Source of the DNA: Bacteroidaceae bacterium
Lineage (GTDB): Bacteria > Bacteroidota > Bacteroidia > Bacteroidales > Bacteroidaceae
NCBI GenBank assembly: GCA_024693505.1
Contig: JAILKU010000011.1
Span: 1-64,000, forward strand
Length of the DNA stretch: 64,000 nt
Direction of reading: 5' to 3'
In this document: positions 59,502 to 64,000 of the stretch, in pieces
Layout of the letters: every line of letters starts with the position of its first letter
How positions within the stretch are numbered: the first letter of the stretch is position 1
Translations under genes and position numbers: made by a program
Notes under the pieces: model-generated
Database searches by the model: none
What the model was told of the DNA's origin: nothing
The model's input: only the letters and a program-made list of their open reading frames with translations

Positions 59502-59811
59502 TACAACAATTATATGAAACTATTGCATTATTGCCTGAATAATTTTCAAACACGGCCGAAATAATCTAAAACATTATGCCTCTCAAAGGGATAGAGTGGG
59601 GGAATGTTTTCTTCGTAATTATCCGATCCGGCCTTTGAAATGTAGCGGCCGAGGTAGTGAAATGCGGCCTCGTATTCAATACATTTAGACTCGGTTCTGG
59701 AAGCTTTTTGTAAATTATTTTGGTCGGAAAAACGGTTCTCCTATTTCTTTAATTTGGATGAAGAGCGACTTTCTGCCTGTCGTTTTTTGGAGAAATATCG
59801 GTTCCATTATT

Positions 59812-59890
59812 GCAAGACCCGGGTTCCATAACTGCAAAACCCGGGTTTGCTAACTGCAAACTCCGGGTTCCACCCTAGCAAAATTCCGCT
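59812..59890. repeat. 22-base ACCCGGGT array, three units plus tail
   Basis: Units start at 59812, 59834 and 59856, exactly 22 bases apart, each beginning GCAA and holding an ACCCGGGT-like core (the third reads TCCGGGT). The tail GCAAAATTCC is shared with the arrays at 10013 and 29218, in the same orientation. Confidence 0.85.
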
Positions 59891-60003
59891 CCAATAGGGC
59901 TGAAATGACCTGTTTTCAGCATAAAAAAGCCGGTTCTGTGCTGCTGTCTTCAGCCCCTTTTTCCGTTAACGGTGTGATTCACAGTTCTTTACGCAGAACC
60001 GCT

Positions 60004-60057
60004 GAGAATCGCGTATATGCAATCGGAATGCCATTCCTCTCCAAATACGCGATTCTC
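60004..60057. repeat. Nested hairpin with GAGAATCGCGTAT arms
   Basis: GAGAATCGCGTAT (60004-60016) is inverted exactly as ATACGCGATTCTC (60045-60057). The loop contains a second inverted repeat, GGAAT with ATTCC. The 54-base structure has no T-run after it, so a terminator role is doubtful. Confidence 0.8.
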
Positions 60058-60115
60058 GCAAGGCATGTTGTAAGATTTTTTCTGAATCGTATAGGATTAG
60101 TGAAGGCATAGAAAC

Positions 60116-60820
60116 CTATTCCTTAATCCTGATGCGCTTAATGACAACCTCCTTAAGCGGCCGTTCATGCTCGTCGGTGCGCAGGCGGTTGATGTATTGC
60201 ACAACGGGCAAACCGTCCACAACCTCGCCGAAGACCGTATAGTCGCCGTCCAGATGAGGGCATCCGCCTCGGGTGGTATAGGCCTGCTTCTGCTGCTCGG
60301 TAAGTGGGGGACGGGTGCGGGTGGTGTCGCTGTCGCGCATAAACTGGTTCAGCTCTGCCAGAGAACCGCGGTCGTACACCTTTCCCGATACGATATAAAA
60401 CTGCGTAGAACTGCTTTCGCGACCAGGATTTACATCGTCCGCCTCTCGAGCCATAGCCAGGGCTCCGGCCTTGTGGAAGTGGCGCGGATAGACAATCTCG
60501 GGCGGAACGGTATAGTGGTACTTGGACGTATCGGCTGTAAGCTTCTGTCCGTGTGCCTTCAGGGTGAGATCGCCCGTCTGAATGGTGCCTTCGGGCACTA
60601 TGCGGTTCCAGAGGAGACCGTCGTAAACGCCTTCGCGGACGAGGCGGATGAAGTTGTCGCGGTGCTGAGGCGTATCGTCGTAGAGGCGAAGAGTGATATT
60701 ACCGCGAGAGGTCTCGATAACCACTTCAGTACGTCCGATGGCATCGCGCTTGCTGCCCGAACAGGCGGCAATCAACCAGGCTGAAAGGCCCAAAAGAACG
60801 GGAAAGAGGAGTTTTTTCAT
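60116..60820 (-). CDS. Cyclophilin-type peptidyl-prolyl isomerase lipoprotein
   Basis: A 234-residue periplasmic lipoprotein: the signal peptide ends in the lipobox LIAAC (Cys20). The cyclophilin core has EVVIETSRGNITLRLYDDTPQHRDNF, VREGVYDGLLWNRIV, QFYIVSG (active-site Gln/Phe) and YTVFGEVVDGLPVVQYI. A LTEQQKQAYTTRGGCPHLDG insert before the last block occurs in Bacteroidetes paralogues. It catalyses proline isomerisation in exported proteins. It is divergent from the TamB-like gene. The -7 element is at 60844-60851. Confidence 0.93.
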   Translation of the reverse strand: MKKLLFPVLLGLSAWLIAACSGSKRDAIGRTEVVIETSRGNITLRLYDDTPQHRDNFIRLVREGVYDGLLWNRIVPEGTIQTGDLTLKAHGQKLTADTSKYHYTVPPEIVYPRHFHKAGALAMAREADDVNPGRESSSTQFYIVSGKVYDRGSLAELNQFMRDSDTTRTRPPLTEQQKQAYTTRGGCPHLDGDYTVFGEVVDGLPVVQYINRLRTDEHERPLKEVVIKRIRIKE

Positions 60821-60843
60821 ACATTAAAGATGTTTAGCGCATG

Positions 60844-60851
60844 CAAACTTA
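60844..60851 (-). promoter_or_regulatory. -7 promoter element for the isomerase gene
   Basis: The minus strand reads TAAGTTTG (TAnnTTTG), 23 bases before ATG 60820. Confidence 0.6.
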
Positions 60852-60883
60852 CGAAATAAACTCCGTTTCTCCCGTTTTTTTCA

Positions 60884-60891
60884 TACCTTTG
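60884..60891 (+). promoter_or_regulatory. -7 promoter element for the TamB-like gene
   Basis: TACCTTTG fits TAnnTTTG and lies 24 bases before ATG 60916. The -33 is weak. Confidence 0.6.
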
Positions 60892-60915
60892 TTGCGGTAT
60901 TTGCTTAATTTCGGA

Positions 60916-63900
60916 ATGAAAAAGGCGCTGAAGTGGATATGCGGGATAGTACTGACACCATTGGTGACAGTACTATTGCTGGCCCTGTTGCTCTATGTGC
61001 CGCCTGTACAGCGCAGGGTGGTACAATGGGCCGCAAGCTATGCCAGCAGGCAGACGGGAATGCAGATATCCATCGGCCAGTTGCACATCTCCTTCCCGCT
61101 TGACCTGGACCTGCAGGGCCTGACGGTCATCGACCCGCCCGACACGCTAATCTGCGTAGAGCGTGCTGTAGCCGACTTGGACCTGAGTCACATCCTGCAG
61201 CGGCGCATCGGCCTGAATGCCCTGGACCTGGAGGGCGGACGGCTGAACCTGAGGATTGAGAGCAGCGACGACAGCGACAGCACGAAGACCTCGCTGCCGG
61301 AGTTACTGCTGGGCGTGGACAGGATCCGCATCGCACGAAGCAGCGTCATCATAACTCTGCCTGCCGACTCCATCGCTGTGGACGGCATGATAGACGAGGC
61401 CGTGCTGGAGGAGGGCGAGGTGGACCTGGCCCGCGGATATTATGCCGCCAAACACTTCTCGCTGGATGCGCAAAGGCTGGAGTATAGACGGGGTTTAAAG
61501 TTTCAAGAGCCAAAGGCTACGGGGGAAGAGCTGCAAAGCGAGACAGGGTTCGATCACCTGGCTTTCCGAGCTCTGGAGGCGGAACTGAAGGACTTCAGTT
61601 TCGACCAGCAGACGGGCGAGTTGAGAGGAAACTTGACCAGGGGAACCTTCGAGGAGGAAAGGGGCCTGGTGCTGAAGGCGCTGCGCAGTCAGGTCTTCCT
61701 GAACGGCGAGGGCATCCGCTTGGGCAAGCTCTACATGGAAACGCCGCACAGCAACGTCCAAGGCAACGTAAACCTGGAGTGGGGGGCGCTGAGGGCTCAG
61801 AAGGTTCAAGGGTTCAAGGGTTCAAAAGGTTTAAAAGGTTCAAATGTTCAAAGGGTTCAAGAGATGCAGGCCGTGCTGAAGGCCAGTCTGGGGCACGAAG
61901 ACGTAACGTGTCTGGCCGATCGCTATCTGGGGCAGGAGACGGCCGCCTTCTATCCCCAAAAGCCGATAGACCTGGACCTTGACGTTAAGGGAAACATAGA
62001 CAGCCTGGGCATCGACCTCTGCCACCTGAATATGCCAGGCGTGATGGACTTGCAGGCCACGGGATGGGCCACAGACATCCTGGACTCTCTGCACCGCGGG
62101 GCCGACATCGTATGGGACGCCAAAACGATGGACCTCTCCTTCGTAAACCGGATGGCAGACCTGGAAAACCTGCACCTGCCGCCAATGGTTCTGAACGCCA
62201 TCACCCGTATGAAAGGGCAACACTACGAAGCCGATGCCCTGCTGACCGAGGGAAGGGGACGCGCCCACATAAAGGGCACGCTGGACACCAAAACGATGAG
62301 CTACAAGGCTCGGGCCCGTATTCAAGGCCTTCAGCTGCACAACTTCCTGCCCTCTGATTCGCTCTACGAACTGACGGCCTCGGCATTTGCTGAGGGAAGG
62401 GGTACGGACTTCCTATCGCCCCGCACTCGCCTGAAAGCCGAGGCGCGGGTGGAACATCTCAGGTACGGCCGATGGAATCTGGACAGCCTGCGGGCGAATG
62501 CCCTGCTCCAACAAGGGTGTGCCGAACTGAACATGGAGAGCAACAACCGACTACTGGGAATGAACGGCTGCGTGAATGCCACGATAGACAAGGCCATCAC
62601 CGGCGCCACATTCAGCCTGGATATGAGCCGCATAGACCTTTATGCCCTTGGTCTGGTGCCCAAACCGTTTAAGTTGAGTATGGTCATGAATGTGGACGGA
62701 GAAAGCAACTTGCGCGATACTCACCAGCTGAGCGGGCACGTTCAGGCTATGGAACTGGTGCTGAGCGATACGGTAGTGCATCCCCTGGACATGAAACTGG
62801 AGGCCCTGATGCGGCCCGACACGCTCTATGCCAGCGCTGAGGCGGGAGATATGACCCTGACGATGCAGGCTCGAGGCGGACTGGAACTGCTGAAGGCACA
62901 GGCCGAGGCATTCGGCAGCGAACTGGACAGACAGCTGAAGGCTTACCAGCTCGACCAGGACACGCTACGCACCCTGCTGCCCACTCTGAGTCTGCAGCTC
63001 CACACAGGTCGAAACAATCCGCTCTGCAACTTCCTGCGTCCGATGGGTTATACCTTCGAAGCGCTCCATCTTGACTTGGCCTCGAACCCCACAGACGGAC
63101 TGAACGGTTACGGACAGCTGAACACGCTAAGCACGGGTGCCATACTGCTGGATACCATTCAGATGCGCATCTATCAGGACAGCACAGGCGTTAGCATGAA
63201 CGGACGAGTGCGCAACGGTCCGAGGAACAAGGTGGTGAGCTTCGAATCGACCGTGCATGCCGATCTGACACCAACGGGAGCGGCCGCTTCGCTCATCTTC
63301 CGCGACGCCAAGGGGAAGAAGGGTATGGACCTGGGCTTGCGGGCAGACATGGATCTGGACGGGATGACGCTGCACTTCACACCGCTGAACCCCGTTATCG
63401 CCTATCGTAACTTCACCCTGAATGCCGACAACTTCATTACGCTGACCAGCGAGCACCGCATCGAGGCGCTTGTTGACCTTCTGGCCGATGACGGAACGGG
63501 CCTGAAGCTCTACAGCACACCAAACGACGAGGCCCTGCAGGATCTATCGCTAAGCGTGAACCACTTCAACGTGGGCGAGCTGGCGCAAGTTCTTCCGTAC
63601 ATGCCCGATTTGGGCGGACTCCTGCATGGCGATTTACACTACATCCAAGCGGACAGTACAACGCTTTCCGTATCGACCGACATGACGGTTGAGCGCATGA
63701 CATACAACGGCACCGCAATGGGGAACATCGGGCTAAACGCCGTCTATCTGCCCAACCCGGACGGTACGCACTACGTGGACGGCATAATCAGTCAAGACGG
63801 CGCCGAAGTGGTGTTGCTGAACGGTATGTACCGTCAGGAGAACAGGCAGGGCGTGATAGAAGCTACGGCCCAGCTGCAGGAGCTGCCAATGAGTCTGGCC

Positions 63901-64000
63901 AATGTGTTCATACCGAGCGACGTCGCCCGTCTGGAGGGATGGGCGAACGGGGAGCTGGAGGTTGCGGGGCCGACGTCGAATCCGCTGCTGAGCGGACATG
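60916..64000 (+). CDS. TamB/AsmA-like envelope protein (3' end outside window)
   Basis: The reading frame from ATG 60916 is open through the last base of the window (1028 complete codons), so the gene continues beyond. It begins MKKALKWICGIVLTPLVTVL, one uncleaved membrane anchor, followed by a long beta-rich periplasmic part with repeated short amphipathic strands. The early block ASRQTGMQISIGQLHISFPL, then LDLQGLTV, is characteristic of TamB/AsmA (YhdP-type) proteins, which span the periplasm and aid outer-membrane protein or phospholipid transfer. The DUF490/TamB C-terminal domain would be downstream. A repeat-encoded Lys/Gly/Val-rich segment lies at residues about 295-315. Divergent from the isomerase gene. 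Confidence 0.82.
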   Translation, partial: MKKALKWICGIVLTPLVTVLLLALLLYVPPVQRRVVQWAASYASRQTGMQISIGQLHISFPLDLDLQGLTVIDPPDTLICVERAVADLDLSHILQRRIGLNALDLEGGRLNLRIESSDDSDSTKTSLPELLLGVDRIRIARSSVIITLPADSIAVDGMIDEAVLEEGEVDLARGYYAAKHFSLDAQRLEYRRGLKFQEPKATGEELQSETGFDHLAFRALEAELKDFSFDQQTGELRGNLTRGTFEEERGLVLKALRSQVFLNGEGIRLGKLYMETPHSNVQGNVNLEWGALRAQKVQGFKGSKGLKGSNVQRVQEMQAVLKASLGHEDVTCLADRYLGQETAAFYPQKPIDLDLDVKGNIDSLGIDLCHLNMPGVMDLQATGWATDILDSLHRGADIVWDAKTMDLSFVNRMADLENLHLPPMVLNAITRMKGQHYEADALLTEGRGRAHIKGTLDTKTMSYKARARIQGLQLHNFLPSDSLYELTASAFAEGRGTDFLSPRTRLKAEARVEHLRYGRWNLDSLRANALLQQGCAELNMESNNRLLGMNGCVNATIDKAITGATFSLDMSRIDLYALGLVPKPFKLSMVMNVDGESNLRDTHQLSGHVQAMELVLSDTVVHPLDMKLEALMRPDTLYASAEAGDMTLTMQARGGLELLKAQAEAFGSELDRQLKAYQLDQDTLRTLLPTLSLQLHTGRNNPLCNFLRPMGYTFEALHLDLASNPTDGLNGYGQLNTLSTGAILLDTIQMRIYQDSTGVSMNGRVRNGPRNKVVSFESTVHADLTPTGAAASLIFRDAKGKKGMDLGLRADMDLDGMTLHFTPLNPVIAYRNFTLNADNFITLTSEHRIEALVDLLADDGTGLKLYSTPNDEALQDLSLSVNHFNVGELAQVLPYMPDLGGLLHGDLHYIQADSTTLSVSTDMTVERMTYNGTAMGNIGLNAVYLPNPDGTHYVDGIISQDGAEVVLLNGMYRQENRQGVIEATAQLQELPMSLANVFIPSDVARLEGWANGELEVAGPTSNPLLSGH
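61799..61862. repeat. GGTTCA-type array in frame inside the TamB-like gene
   Basis: About eight units of AAGGGTTC/AAAGGTTC with an 8-9-base period encode a segment of Lys, Gly, Phe, Ser, Val and Gln (residues about 295-315). The frame is kept. It shares the GGTTCA core with the 18613-18692 array. Confidence 0.8.

Larger units (their letters stand above)
59502..60115. other. 614-base intergenic region with repeats
   Basis: There is no credible gene. A 68-codon ORF at 59905-60111 has no promoter-like sequence and overlaps a hairpin. The region is AT-rich and contains the 22-base ACCCGGGT array (59812-59890) and a nested hairpin (60004-60057). 59521-59810 shows no feature. Confidence 0.7.

Noticed and set aside
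59905-60111. 68-codon plus-strand ORF in the spacer before the isomerase gene
   Set aside because: It has no promoter element, crosses the nested hairpin, and shows no recognisable protein features.

Overview
The window looks like chromosomal DNA of a Bacteroidales bacterium, most likely Prevotellaceae. The evidence is the TAnnTTTG -7 promoter element upstream of many genes, the gene order parA-parB-DUF5683-lytic transglycosylase-rel, outer-membrane or secreted proteins ending in type IX secretion (T9SS) sorting-like tails, GH109 and GH30 glycosidases, and a GC-rich genome with AT-rich spacers. There is no rRNA, CRISPR array, insertion sequence or recognisable prophage. One tRNA gene is present.

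Layout. 1-957: end of a PlsC-type acyltransferase and a hemolysin III/PAQR membrane protein. 1180-5554: a 1405-residue secreted repeat protein and a 51-residue peptide gene that starts one base after its stop codon. 5849-9898 (minus): a large cell-envelope protein with a carboxypeptidase-regulatory-like domain. 21511-10086 (minus): a likely long operon with a glycosidase-like lipoprotein, phosphoesterase, RNase R, MetG, a polysaccharide flippase, a GT14 glycosyltransferase, a CPBP protease and a secreted unknown. 21643-25628 (plus): an NAD-dependent epimerase, a 740-base spacer full of nested palindromes, a small unknown gene and typA. 29143-25802 (minus): a tricorn-like S41 protease, followed by tRNA-Val. 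47369-29504 (minus): the replication/segregation and stress block (ParA, ParB, DUF5683, MltD-like, Rel) runs almost without gaps into a seven-gene glycan-utilisation set (GH31, GH30, GH109, a sugar isomerase-like protein, two Gfo/Idh/MocA oxidoreductases, a nucleoside hydrolase-like protein). 47470-53417 (plus): surE, a TolC-like channel, an HlyD-like adaptor and a secreted beta-helix protein. 59455-53427 (minus): nucleotidyltransferase, GH2 enzyme, J-domain protein, PqaA-like hydrolase and MFS transporter. 60116-64000: a cyclophilin lipoprotein divergent from a TamB/AsmA-like protein that runs off the window.

The most unusual signal is not a gene. Short tandem arrays with an exact 7-base period occur at least nine times. 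Most are built on heptamers ending in TYCA, and they lie in gene junctions, in start and stop regions, and in frame inside coding sequences (rel, the TamB-like gene, the 5849-9898 gene). Separate arrays have 10-, 11- and 22-base periods; the 22-base unit carries an ACCCGGGT palindrome and ends in a shared CAAAATTCC-like tail. A second notable structure is the nested inverted repeat at 22997-23160, in which two 34-base arms made of GTGTCAT iterations enclose a 42-base AT-rich palindrome. Function is unknown for both.
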